Source of the DNA: an uncultured Lachnospiraceae bacterium
GTDB lineage: Bacteria; Bacillota; Clostridia; Lachnospirales; Lachnospiraceae
Direction: 5' to 3'
Length of the DNA stretch: 12,357 nucleotides
Assembly (NCBI GenBank): GCA_944376975.1
Contig: CALWEE010000028.1
Span: 1 to 12,357 of the forward strand
Every line of letters starts with the position of its first letter. Positions within the stretch are counted from its first letter, which is position 1. The notes under the pieces were generated by a model, which was not told where the DNA came from, did no database searches, and was given only the letters and a program-made list of their open reading frames with translations. This document shows positions 1 to 7,326 of the stretch, one piece after another. A program made the translations under genes and the position numbers.

Positions 1-721
1 CGGCGGTTTTAAGGCGTATCATTTCAGCGGGGACGCCGGCGATATGGACGATATACTGAAAGATATTTTCGGCGGTTCCTTTGGGTTCAAAAACGGGTTC
101 GGCGGTTTTGGCAGCGGTTTTGAAGACGATATGTTCGGACAGGAGGGACATTTCCGAAAGAGAGGTCAGGATCTTCGGTCGGAAGTGACGATCCGCTTTG
201 AGGAGGCGGCTCTGGGCTGCCGTAAGACGCTCGATCTGCGGGACGGGTCGGGAAGCGTCCGCCGGTCTGTGGAAGTCCGCATTCCGGCGGGTATAGACGA
301 AGGCCAGAAGATCCGCCTGAGAGGAAAGGGCATGGCCGTAAACGGCGGCGAAGCCGGAGACCTTATACTGACTGTCCATGTGGAAAACTCCGCCGTATAT
401 GAAAGAAAAGGACTGGACGTTTACACAACGGCGGCCGTGCCGTTTTACGTGGCCGCGCTGGGCGGCGAGGTCAAAGTGCCTACCCTGACCGGCAGCGTGC
501 TGTGCCGGATAAAGGAAGGGACCCAGTCCGGTTCCAGGCTGCGCCTGAGAGGAAAGGGCATTGTGTCCATGAAAGATCCGTCGGTCAAAGGCGATCAGTA
601 TGTGACGGTGGAAGTACAGGTGCCGACCCGGCTGAGCGCGGAAGCCCGGCAGAAACTGCGGGAATTTGAACAGGCCTGCCAACGTTCGGGAAGTCGGCCG
701 GGAAGCGGGAACGCCGCCTGA
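1..721 (+). CDS. DnaJ-type co-chaperone, class B (no zinc finger), 3' part only
   Basis: Partial gene: the reading frame is open from base 2 and runs off the left edge, so the J domain that would stimulate DnaK lies outside the window. The methionine at base 44 is probably internal, because residues before it (Gly-Gly-Phe-Lys-Ala-Tyr-His-Phe) read like the Gly/Phe linker of DnaJ proteins, continued by Asp-Ile-Phe-Gly-Gly and further Gly/Phe repeats. After the linker comes the substrate-binding beta domain I (Gly-Cys-Arg-Lys-Thr, then Ile-Pro-Ala-Gly-Ile-Asp-Glu-Gly, Arg-Gly-Lys-Gly) and domain II (Ala-Leu-Gly-Gly-Glu-Val-Lys-Val-Pro-Thr-Leu, and a second Arg-Gly-Lys-Gly). No CxxCxGxG zinc motifs lie between them, so this is a CbpA-like class B protein rather than canonical DnaJ. 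Expected role: cytosolic partner of Hsp70. It ends in TGA, followed by a terminator about 60 bases later. Confidence 0.9.
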   Translation, partial: GGFKAYHFSGDAGDMDDILKDIFGGSFGFKNGFGGFGSGFEDDMFGQEGHFRKRGQDLRSEVTIRFEEAALGCRKTLDLRDGSGSVRRSVEVRIPAGIDEGQKIRLRGKGMAVNGGEAGDLILTVHVENSAVYERKGLDVYTTAAVPFYVAALGGEVKVPTLTGSVLCRIKEGTQSGSRLRLRGKGIVSMKDPSVKGDQYVTVEVQVPTRLSAEARQKLREFEQACQRSGSRPGSGNAA

Positions 722-778
722 TCCGGTAGCCGGTACATTTTCGTTAAAACGCGTGTTAAAGGTAGAATGATAAGCTAC

Positions 779-850
779 GTCGGCAGGAAACGACGCGAAA
801 GAGCTGATGAAAGGCAGGCAGCCCGCGTTGTTTCCGACCGGCTTTTTTTT
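779..850 (+). terminator. Rho-independent terminator of the DnaJ-type gene, large loop
   Basis: The left arm at 786-797 (GGAAACGACGCG) pairs over 12 positions with 824-835 (CGCGTTGTTTCC), with one G-T wobble. A 2x2 mismatch separates this from an outer 5-pair stem, 779-783 with 838-842. Eight T follow at 843-850. The 26-base loop is long for a terminator, so part of it may be a structured RNA 3' end. Confidence 0.8.
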
Positions 851-933
851 CGTTTAAAGGCGTAAAAAGCGTCCGGATCCGGAGGATTTTATTAAAAGAT
901 TGTAAAAAATCCCTTAAATAAAGCGACTGGATA

Positions 934-962
934 TTGAAAATATGGCGGATAAAGGGTATCTT
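934..962 (+). promoter_or_regulatory. Sigma-A-type promoter for citrate synthase
   Basis: The -35 is TTGAAA (934-939), then a 17-base spacer, then the -10 TATCTT (957-962). Transcription would start near 969, giving a leader of about 40 bases before the ribosome binding site. The -35 lies within a 13-base palindrome, ATATTGAAAATAT (931-943), which could be an operator. Confidence 0.55.
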
Positions 963-1007
963 ATAAGAACGAGAGAAGATCAAAGCTTAAAATAAGGAGG
1001 CTGCGAA

Positions 1008-2390
1008 ATGGAAGAAACGAAAATGGAATTCAACATGTTTTCAGACGCGATCGAAAAATATACGCAGGCCGGAGCGAAGATGAATGAGGAACACTGTATC
1101 CAGGATCCCGGATTATATGATAAATATAACGTAAAAAGAGGCCTGAGGGACAAAAACGGTATTGGCGTCATGGCGGGCCTTTCTACCATATCCAACATCA
1201 TCGCGTACAAGGACACGCCGGAGGGCAAGGTGCCCTGCGAAGGCCGGCTGCTGTACAGAGGGTACGATATCATCGGTCTGGTCAAAGGCATATCCAAAGA
1301 TCAGCGGTTTGGGTTTGAAGGAACGGCTTACCTGCTTTTGTTCGGAAAACTTCCGGATAAAAAGGAGCTGCAGGAATTTACCGATATGCTGTGTTATTTC
1401 CGGTCACTGCCCACGAATTTCGTGCGGGACGTGGTCATGAAAGCGCCCAGCAAGGATATCATGAACACGTTGACCCGGAGCATACTTACGCTGGCGTCTT
1501 ATGACGAAAAGGCGTCCGACATATCCCTGCCCAACGTGCTGCGTCAGTGCATGATGCTGATCAGCGAACTGCCCATGCTGGCGGTTTACGGCTATCACGC
1601 GTATAATCATTACGAAAGGGACGACAGTCTTTATATCCACCGGCCGGACAAGAACCTGTCCACGGCGGAGAACATCCTGAGGATGCTCCGGCCGGATACG
1701 CGATATTCCGAACTGGAAGCCCATGTGCTGGACATCGCCCTGATCCTCCATATGGAGCATGGCGGCGGCAACAATTCCACCTTTACGACCCGGGTGGTCA
1801 CTTCATCCGGCTCCGATACCTACGCTGTCATCGCGGCGGCCTTATCTTCGCTGAAAGGGCCCAAACACGGCGGCGCCAATATCAAAGTGGTGGAAATGAT
1901 GAACGACCTGAAAAAAACAGTGAAAGACCTGACGGATGAAGCGGAAGTGGAAGCCTATCTGTGCCGGCTGCTCCACAAGGAAGCCTTCGACAAAAAAGGG
2001 CTGATCTACGGTATGGGCCACGCGGTCTATTCCATATCCGATCCAAGGGCGAAGATATTTAAAAGCTTTGTCCATCGGCTGGCAGAGGAGAAGGGGCGTC
2101 AGGAAGATTTCAATATTTATTCCATGGTGGAGACGCTCGCTCCGAAGGTGATCGCGAAGGAACGCAAGATCTACAAAGGCGTCAGCGCCAATGTGGATTT
2201 CTACAGCGGTTTTGTGTACAGCATGCTGGACATTCCGCTGGAACTGTATACGCCGATCTTTGCCATGGCCCGCATCGTGGGCTGGTGCGCCCACCGGATG
2301 GAAGAACTGGTCAACGCCGATAAGATCATCCGTCCGGCCTATAAATCCATCATCACGGAAAAAGCATACGTTCCGCTGGACGAACGCTGA
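1008..2390 (+). CDS. gltA: Citrate synthase
   Basis: Condenses acetyl-CoA with oxaloacetate to citrate in the cytosol. In clostridia with a partial Krebs cycle this mainly feeds 2-oxoglutarate and glutamate synthesis. The 460-residue protein has the expected family motifs: Leu-Leu-Tyr-Arg-Gly-Tyr-Asp near residue 82, Glu-His-Gly-Gly-Gly (E250, H251), the active-site His287 in Gly-Pro-Lys-His-Gly-Gly, His338 in Gly-Met-Gly-His-Ala-Val-Tyr, and Asp397 in Asn-Val-Asp-Phe-Tyr-Ser-Gly. All three catalytic positions are therefore present. The N-terminal extension of about 40 residues and the overall length fit the longer citrate synthases of clostridia. The start is fixed by AAGGAGG at 994-1000, 7 bases before ATG. 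The gene stands alone between its own promoter and terminator. A 2-methylcitrate synthase activity cannot be excluded from sequence, but no propionate-cycle genes are nearby. Confidence 0.95.
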   Translation: MEETKMEFNMFSDAIEKYTQAGAKMNEEHCIQDPGLYDKYNVKRGLRDKNGIGVMAGLSTISNIIAYKDTPEGKVPCEGRLLYRGYDIIGLVKGISKDQRFGFEGTAYLLLFGKLPDKKELQEFTDMLCYFRSLPTNFVRDVVMKAPSKDIMNTLTRSILTLASYDEKASDISLPNVLRQCMMLISELPMLAVYGYHAYNHYERDDSLYIHRPDKNLSTAENILRMLRPDTRYSELEAHVLDIALILHMEHGGGNNSTFTTRVVTSSGSDTYAVIAAALSSLKGPKHGGANIKVVEMMNDLKKTVKDLTDEAEVEAYLCRLLHKEAFDKKGLIYGMGHAVYSISDPRAKIFKSFVHRLAEEKGRQEDFNIYSMVETLAPKVIAKERKIYKGVSANVDFYSGFVYSMLDIPLELYTPIFAMARIVGWCAHRMEELVNADKIIRPAYKSIITEKAYVPLDER

Positions 2391-2417
2391 CGCTTATCAG
2401 GCGCCGCCGTCCGCGTC

Positions 2418-2447
2418 AAAAAGGTCTGCCGGCGAGCAGACCTTTTT
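2418..2447 (+). terminator. Rho-independent terminator of citrate synthase
   Basis: A perfect 12-pair inverted repeat: AAAAAGGTCTGC (2418-2429), loop CGGCGA, GCAGACCTTTTT (2436-2447). The A and T runs on the two arms mean it could terminate on either strand, but only the plus strand has a gene entering it. Confidence 0.9.
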
Positions 2448-2475
2448 CAGACTGAAAATCGTAAGATCCTCTTTC

Positions 2476-2504
2476 TTGACGCTGGGCGCGAAAAGGCTTA
2501 GAAT
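2476..2504 (+). promoter_or_regulatory. Sigma-A-type promoter for metA
   Basis: TTGACG (2476-2481), 17-base spacer, TAGAAT (2499-2504): five of six matches in each box. The start would be near 2511, leaving a leader of only about 30 bases. There is no room for a SAM riboswitch or T-box leader, both common ahead of methionine genes in Firmicutes. Confidence 0.75.
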
Positions 2505-2539
2505 AAAAACCATATTGATGTTACAGGAGACACGAGACC

Positions 2540-3478
2540 ATGCCTATAAAAATACAGAACGATCTTCCCGCGAGACAGATACTGGAAGATGAACACATAT
2601 TTGTCATGACGGAACGCCGGGCCCTGACCCAGGATATCCGTCCTTTGAAAATCGTTATACTGAACCTGATGCCGACCAAGATCGAGACGGAAACCCAGAT
2701 CTTAAGATGTTTATCCAATACGCCTTTACAGATCGAAGTGGATCTTTTGCAGATGGCCAGCCACGTATCGAAAAATGTTTCGGAAGAACATATGCTCACG
2801 TTTTATCAGACTTTCGACCAGATACGGGATAAACGGTACGACGGCCTGATCATAACCGGCGCTCCGGTGGAACTGCTGGAATATGAACAGGTGGAATATT
2901 GGGACGAACTCTGTGAAGTCATGGAATGGTCCAAAGAAAACGTCCATTCCACCTTCCACATATGCTGGGGCGCCCAGGCCGGGCTTTACTATCATTACGG
3001 CATCCCCAAGCGCCGGCTTGAGAAAAAGCTTTCCGGCGTTTACAGACACTATCTGATCAACGAAAAATCCCGGCTGTTCCGGGGGTTCGATTCGGAATTT
3101 TACGTGCCCCATTCCAGGAACACCTATATCGATCCGGCGGATGTGGAAAAAGTTCCCGAACTGAAGATCATGGCCGTATCCGACGAGGCGGGACTGTATA
3201 TCGTCGGCAATGAAAGCGGCTCCCAGTTTTTCGTCATGGGCCATTCGGAGTATGATAAAGACACGTTGGCGAAAGAGTATTTCCGGGACGTGAAAAAAGG
3301 ACTGGATCCGGATATACCGGTCAATTATTTTAAAGATGACGATCCCGCCAAGGAGCCGATCATGCGCTGGCGGGCGCATGGAACGTGGGTGTACTCCAAC
3401 TGGCTGAATTATTTCGTCTACCAGACCACGCCCTATGAGCTGAAAGACGGCGTGGCCAATTTCAAAGAGAACGATTGA
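2540..3478 (+). CDS. metA: Homoserine O-acetyltransferase (MetA family)
   Basis: Activates homoserine by acyl transfer, the first committed step from homoserine to methionine. The 312-residue protein aligns by eye along its length with MetA. Visible catalytic residues are nucleophile Cys142 (His-Ile-Cys-Trp-Gly-Ala-Gln), His235 and Glu237 (Gly-His-Ser-Glu-Tyr-Asp), at the family's usual numbers. Residue 111 in Gly-Ala-Pro-Val-Glu is Glu. In the Bacillus cereus enzyme Glu111 selects acetyl-CoA, whereas the E. coli succinyltransferase has Gly there, so acetyl transfer is inferred despite the MetA fold (the symbol metAA is used for this type). AGGAG at 2525-2529 precedes ATG by 10 bases. A P-type ATPase gene follows after 16 bases with no terminator between, so the two are probably co-transcribed. 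Confidence 0.94.
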   Translation: MPIKIQNDLPARQILEDEHIFVMTERRALTQDIRPLKIVILNLMPTKIETETQILRCLSNTPLQIEVDLLQMASHVSKNVSEEHMLTFYQTFDQIRDKRYDGLIITGAPVELLEYEQVEYWDELCEVMEWSKENVHSTFHICWGAQAGLYYHYGIPKRRLEKKLSGVYRHYLINEKSRLFRGFDSEFYVPHSRNTYIDPADVEKVPELKIMAVSDEAGLYIVGNESGSQFFVMGHSEYDKDTLAKEYFRDVKKGLDPDIPVNYFKDDDPAKEPIMRWRAHGTWVYSNWLNYFVYQTTPYELKDGVANFKEND

Positions 3479-3494
3479 TCAAGGAAGGTTTCGC

Positions 3495-5822
3495 ATGCAG
3501 GAACATGATTACCGGGGGCTGACGTCCGAACAGGTGGAAAACCGGATCCGACAGGGCCTCGTGAACATTTCAGACAATCACATATCGAAGACAACGCGGG
3601 AGATCATCCGGTGCCATACGCTGACCTACTTCAACTTCCTGAACCTGGTGCTGGCCGTGCTCGTCATCATATCCGGGCAGATCAAGAATCTGACGTTTTT
3701 GGGCGTGATGATCGCCAATTCCCTGATCGGTATCTATCAGGAACTGAAGGTGAAAAAACTCATAGACAACCTGGAAGTGATCACCGCTTCAAAGGCCCGG
3801 GCCTGTCGGGACGGCGTGTTTAAAGACATTCCCATTGAAGAACTGGTCATGGACGACCTGATCGCCGTGGAAAACGGGAACCAGATCGGGGCGGACTGCC
3901 AGGTGCTGGTTTCCGACGGCATAGAGGTCAATGAATCCATGATCACCGGCGAGTCCCGTCCGGTGAAAAAACAGGCGGGCGATACCCTCTGGTCGGGAAG
4001 CTTTCTTGTGGCCGGAAGCGGCCAGGCCCAGGTGATCCACGTGGGCAAGGACAATTACGCCACCCAGCTGGCCAGCCAGGCCAAAGACAAGAAACGGGCG
4101 TCTTCCGAGATGCAGGATTCCATCAAAAAGATCATCAAGACCGTGGGCTTTATCATCATCCCGGTGGGCATCCTTTTGTTCATGTCCCAGCGGGCGGCGG
4201 AGGGGACCAACTTCTCCGACGCGCTCGTCAATACGGTGGCCGGCATCATCGGTATGATACCGGAGGGGCTTGTCCTGCTCACCAGCATTTCGTTCATCCT
4301 CGGCGTGGGACGGCTGGCCGGCAAGAAAGCCCTTGTCCAGGAGATGGAAGCCATTGAAGCCCTGGCCCGGGTGGACGTGCTGTGCCTTGATAAGACCGGT
4401 ACGATCACCACCGGCGAGCTGAAAGTCATGGAAGTCGTTCCGCTTGCCGAAGATACGGAACGGATACGCGCCGTGATGAATGAGATGGCCTTTGCCTTTG
4501 ACGACGTGAACGCCACCCAGGACGCACTGATGGCTTATTTTTCCCGTTCCGGGAAATGGCAGATCAAGGGCAAGATCCCGTTTTCTTCCGAAAGGAAATA
4601 CAGGGGCATATCTTTTGCAGATGAAGGCGATTATGTACTGGGCGCTCCGGAATTTCTCGTGAAGGGCGATACGGCGTTGGATGAAAAGGTCAACGCCTAT
4701 TCGGAACAGGGGCTGCGTGTCCTGCTCCTCGGGCGTTCCTCCGGAATCAACGTGGAAGACGGTTCGGCGGGGACGGTGACAGCGGCGGGACTGATCGTCA
4801 TATCCGACTGCATCCGGCCGGAAGCCCACGATACATTTGAATATTTCCGTTCCCAGAACGTGTCCATAAAAGTCATCTCCGGAGACAACCCGGTAACGGT
4901 TTCCCACATAGCGGTGGCGGCCGGCCTGGAAGGCGGCGAACGGTATGTGGACGCCAATACCCTCCCGGAGGATTTTGAGGAACTGAGGGAAGTGGTGGAC
5001 CAGTATACGGTTTACGGACGGGTCCGCCCGGAACAGAAGCAGCGGATCATCAAAGCCTATCAGGCCGGCGGTCATGTGGTCGGCATGGTCGGCGACGGCG
5101 TCAACGATGTTCTCGCCCTGAAAGACGCCAACTGCGGCATCGCCATGGCGGCCGGCAGCGACGCGGCGAAACAGGTGGCCCATATCGTCCTGATGGATTC
5201 CAACTTCGCCAGCATGAAATCCATCGTCCGGGAAGGCCGGATGATCATCGCCAATATTGAAAGGGTCAGCGCGCTTTACCTGACCAAGACGATCTATTCG
5301 GTGCTGCTCAGCGTGATCTTTATTCTTCTGGGACGGTCCTATCCGTTCATTCCGATCCATCTGAGCATCATCAGCGCGGCCATGATCGGCATCCCCAGTT
5401 TCATACTGACGTTGGAGCAGACGGAGGCCGTGACCAGTACCGGCTTTTTGCGGAATGTCCTGCGCATATCGCTGCCCAGCGCCCTGACGATGGTCATCGT
5501 CATGCTTTTGAACCAGCTGGCAGCGGGGATCCTGGGCTTCGACAGCGGCATGCTGTCCACGTATAACCTGCTGATGGCTGGCGTTATCAGCATGTTCGTG
5601 GTGATCGAGGTGTGCCGGCCGATGAACCGGAGACGGTCCTGGCTGTGCGCCGGCGTGTTCCTTCTGTTCGTGGTGGCCATCGTATTCCTGCCGGATCTGT
5701 TCGGCATTTACAGACTGTTCAACTGGCGCATGATCTTCATCGTTCCGCTGGTCTTGCTGACCCGGTACGTTTTCAGTTATCTGTCAAAGGCGATACGCAT
5801 GCTCACGCGGCAGCACGCCTGA
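3495..5822 (+). CDS. P-type cation-transporting ATPase (CtpE-like)
   Basis: An ATP-driven ion pump of the cytoplasmic membrane, 775 residues. Domains in order: two membrane helices (about 43-85); actuator domain with Thr-Gly-Glu-Ser (151-154); helices 3-4 with Pro-Glu-Gly-Leu (256-259) in the ion path; phosphorylation site Asp299 in Asp-Lys-Thr-Gly-Thr; nucleotide domain with Gly-Ala-Pro-Glu (383-386); hinge Gly-Asp-Gly-Val-Asn-Asp (533-538); then about six C-terminal helices. There is no N-terminal heavy-metal domain and no CPC motif, which argues against a copper or cadmium pump. The Pro-Glu-Gly-Leu and overall layout resemble P-type ATPases such as mycobacterial CtpE, reported to move calcium; the ion here is not certain (Ca, Mg or another). 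The start is set by AAGGAAGG (3481-3488). It sits 16 bases after metA, as second gene of that unit. Confidence 0.9.
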   Translation: MQEHDYRGLTSEQVENRIRQGLVNISDNHISKTTREIIRCHTLTYFNFLNLVLAVLVIISGQIKNLTFLGVMIANSLIGIYQELKVKKLIDNLEVITASKARACRDGVFKDIPIEELVMDDLIAVENGNQIGADCQVLVSDGIEVNESMITGESRPVKKQAGDTLWSGSFLVAGSGQAQVIHVGKDNYATQLASQAKDKKRASSEMQDSIKKIIKTVGFIIIPVGILLFMSQRAAEGTNFSDALVNTVAGIIGMIPEGLVLLTSISFILGVGRLAGKKALVQEMEAIEALARVDVLCLDKTGTITTGELKVMEVVPLAEDTERIRAVMNEMAFAFDDVNATQDALMAYFSRSGKWQIKGKIPFSSERKYRGISFADEGDYVLGAPEFLVKGDTALDEKVNAYSEQGLRVLLLGRSSGINVEDGSAGTVTAAGLIVISDCIRPEAHDTFEYFRSQNVSIKVISGDNPVTVSHIAVAAGLEGGERYVDANTLPEDFEELREVVDQYTVYGRVRPEQKQRIIKAYQAGGHVVGMVGDGVNDVLALKDANCGIAMAAGSDAAKQVAHIVLMDSNFASMKSIVREGRMIIANIERVSALYLTKTIYSVLLSVIFILLGRSYPFIPIHLSIISAAMIGIPSFILTLEQTEAVTSTGFLRNVLRISLPSALTMVIVMLLNQLAAGILGFDSGMLSTYNLLMAGVISMFVVIEVCRPMNRRRSWLCAGVFLLFVVAIVFLPDLFGIYRLFNWRMIFIVPLVLLTRYVFSYLSKAIRMLTRQHA

Positions 5823-5836
5823 AAATGACCCGATAC

Positions 5837-5887
5837 GCCCCCCGCGGGCAGACAGGATCCGATCCTGCTGCCCGCGAGGGGCTTTTT
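5837..5887 (+). terminator. Strong rho-independent terminator after the P-type ATPase
   Basis: A three-part stem: 5837-5841 with 5878-5882, CGCGGGCAG (5843-5851) with CTGCCCGCG (5868-5876), and CAGGAT (5853-5858) with ATCCTG (5862-5867), closed by a 3-base loop and interrupted only by one mismatch and one bulge. Five T follow (5883-5887). It lies between convergent genes and may also limit readthrough from the minus strand, although no T run follows in that direction. Confidence 0.92.
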
Positions 5888-5917
5888 ATTTCACGAAACG
5901 CCGGCCTTTGCCGCGGG

Positions 5918-7177
5918 TCAGGACGACGGATCCAGTTCGGCGATGCGGCTTACGCCCACATAGATCTCGCTGATCTTGTACCAGGTGGGATAATCCACGA
6001 TGCCTGTGGCCGGCAGACCGAAGACTTCCTGGAATTTTGTCACGGAACGGCGCGTGTTTTCGCCAAAGATGCCGTCCGGCGTGGCCGGCGGGATGGCCGG
6101 ATAGCTTTGGGATATGCGGGTGAGCTCCTCCTGAAGCTGGCGTACTTTGGCGCCGCGCGAGCCGATCGTCAGGTCGGTCCCGGGCCAGGACGCGGGGATG
6201 CCGCTGATCTGTTCCGCGGTGTTGATGTACATATCTTTCCCGTAATAGTGCTGGATGATCTCCAAAGGCCCGTAGCCTTCATCCGCCAGTTCTTTGGATC
6301 CCCACTGGGACAGCCAGTTGGGGCAGGAAGAACGCTTGCCGTCACAGTACTGGGTCAGGATGGGCTGGCGCACATCCGGCCGGGACAGATAGTTGGAAAA
6401 GATGGTATCGACGACGTTTGATATACGGTCATAGATATTCCGCCCATAGACGAAGTACTGGTCATAGGCGGTGGAAGCGGTGATGGTGAAATCATGGCCT
6501 TTGTTGCGGTACCATTCCGTGAATACACGGTTCAGCGTAAAAGACTGGATGGCCAGCACGTTGGCGATGATGGCCGCCTCCGGCCAGGTGGCGTAGATCT
6601 CGCTGGAGGCCACGTTTTTAATGTAATCTTTATAGGGGACATAGTAGTCGGCGGCGGACGTATCGGTCGGCGGCCCGGCATGGACGACCACCGTTTCCGG
6701 TATGACCACCCGGCTCAGGACGATCTCGCCGGTTTCCTGTACCGGCTTGATCTCTTTTTCCGCGATCTTCGGCGGATAAAGTTCCCAGAGGGTATGGCCG
6801 CCGATGACTTCCGGCGCCGGCGGATCCGCCTTGGGCCCTGAGGGGCGCAGAGAGATCTTGGACAGGGACGACTGGCCGGACAGGATCTGGATGCCGGATA
6901 TGGAGACGTCTTCGTATCCGGGCGCGGTGATGATCAGGTCGTATTCCGAGTAAGGCTGCACATCGCCTAAAGACAGGCTGTATTCCGCCGGAGGCGCGGC
7001 CAGGTCCACCTTTTCTGTCATGCCGTTTTCATCTGTCGTCACCTGCTCAACCGTCACCGCCGGATCGGCAGGCGAGGCGATGGCTATGGCGGCGCCGGAG
7101 ACGGGCGTGTTGTCTGCCGCCGAAGTGACGGCAAAATGGATCTGGCCTTTGTCGGTGAGAGAAATGTTTTCGGGCAT
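5918..7177 (-). CDS. SpoIID-domain protein with C-terminal peptidoglycan-binding domain
   Basis: 419 residues in three parts. Residues 10-112 resemble a carboxypeptidase-regulatory/Ig-like beta domain (Pro-Val-Ser-Gly-Ala, Thr-Asp-Glu-Asn-Gly, Ala-Pro-Gly-Tyr-Glu). After a proline-rich linker, residues 178-316 match the SpoIID family: Val-Pro-Tyr-Lys-Asp-Tyr-Ile-Lys-Asn-Val-Ala, Glu193 at the position I take to match the catalytic Glu of SpoIID, Thr-Trp-Pro-Glu-Ala-Ala, and Cys278/Cys285 before Leu-Ser-Gln-Trp-Gly. Residues 335-402 are a PG_binding_1 repeat (Gly-Ser-Arg-Gly-Ala-Lys-Val-Arg-Gln-Leu-Gln, then Asp-Gly-Ile-Phe-Gly). SpoIID cuts glycan strands of peptidoglycan during engulfment. 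This protein has no signal peptide or membrane anchor, unlike SpoIID itself, so it may act in the mother cell or on the spore surface; that is inference. GAAGGGA (7183-7189, minus) precedes ATG by 5 bases. A sigma-E-like promoter lies just upstream. The gene is convergent to the ATPase and divergent from carA. Confidence 0.85.
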   Translation of the reverse strand: MPENISLTDKGQIHFAVTSAADNTPVSGAAIAIASPADPAVTVEQVTTDENGMTEKVDLAAPPAEYSLSLGDVQPYSEYDLIITAPGYEDVSISGIQILSGQSSLSKISLRPSGPKADPPAPEVIGGHTLWELYPPKIAEKEIKPVQETGEIVLSRVVIPETVVVHAGPPTDTSAADYYVPYKDYIKNVASSEIYATWPEAAIIANVLAIQSFTLNRVFTEWYRNKGHDFTITASTAYDQYFVYGRNIYDRISNVVDTIFSNYLSRPDVRQPILTQYCDGKRSSCPNWLSQWGSKELADEGYGPLEIIQHYYGKDMYINTAEQISGIPASWPGTDLTIGSRGAKVRQLQEELTRISQSYPAIPPATPDGIFGENTRRSVTKFQEVFGLPATGIVDYPTWYKISEIYVGVSRIAELDPSS

Positions 7178-7203
7178 AGTTATCCCTTCGATGATTTTTG
7201 TAC

Positions 7204-7231
7204 AATATATGCGAAGCGGTGGGAAAGATGA
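7204..7231 (-). promoter_or_regulatory. Candidate sigma-E (mother-cell) promoter
   Basis: On the minus strand TCATCTT (7225-7231), a 13-base spacer, and CATATATT (7204-7211) resemble the Bacillus sigma-E pattern, roughly KMATATT, 13-15 bases, CATACANT. The start would fall near 7197, directly ahead of the ribosome binding site. No good sigma-A -35 box lies at the matching distance. Fits a SpoIID-type product. Confidence 0.45.
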
Positions 7232-7254
7232 TTTTTTCCATCTCGGAAAAAATC
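7230..7254. repeat. Perfect 10-bp inverted repeat between divergent promoters
   Basis: GATTTTTTCC (7230-7239), ATCTC, GGAAAAAATC (7245-7254). It touches the minus-strand -35 and ends 4 bases before the plus-strand -35. No T run follows at once on either strand, so an operator is more likely than a terminator. Confidence 0.5.
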
Positions 7255-7258
7255 GGGG

Positions 7259-7287
7259 TTGTATTTTTTTTCATAGTGTGCTACAAT
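7259..7287 (+). promoter_or_regulatory. Candidate sigma-A promoter for carAB (extended -10)
   Basis: TTGTAT (7259-7264), 17-base spacer, TACAAT (7282-7287), with TG at 7279-7280 forming an extended -10. The start would be near 7294, giving a leader of about 150 bases. An alternative or second promoter is TTGAAT (7359-7364), 17 bases, AATATT (7382-7387), which the ArgR box would cover. Confidence 0.5.
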
Positions 7288-7326
7288 ACTGAAAGTTTAA
7301 ATATCGATTCCCAAAGAAAAGAAATC

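Noticed and set aside
872..883. Perfect 12-bp palindrome TCCGGATCCGGA
   Set aside because: TCCGG-type words are very frequent throughout this genome window, so a chance occurrence is likely; it is far from the promoter boxes.
931..943. Possible CodY site at the citrate synthase -35
   Set aside because: Only about 8 of 15 positions of AATTTTCWGAAAATT match; kept only as an unnamed palindrome.
3789..5360. 523-codon open frame on the minus strand
   Set aside because: It lies entirely opposite the P-type ATPase gene, which has all its family motifs; the antisense product shows no recognisable domain and is His/Asp/Gly/Arg-rich, as expected from reading codons of a GC-rich gene backwards.
5888..5917. 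Separate terminator for the minus-strand SpoIID-type gene
   Set aside because: Only a 4-pair hairpin around 5899-5914 without a T run on the minus strand; the shared hairpin at 5837-5882 is the better candidate.
5612..6421. 269-codon plus-strand open frame spanning the end of the ATPase gene and beyond
   Set aside because: It crosses a strong terminator and runs opposite the SpoIID-domain gene; the protein is low in recognisable features.
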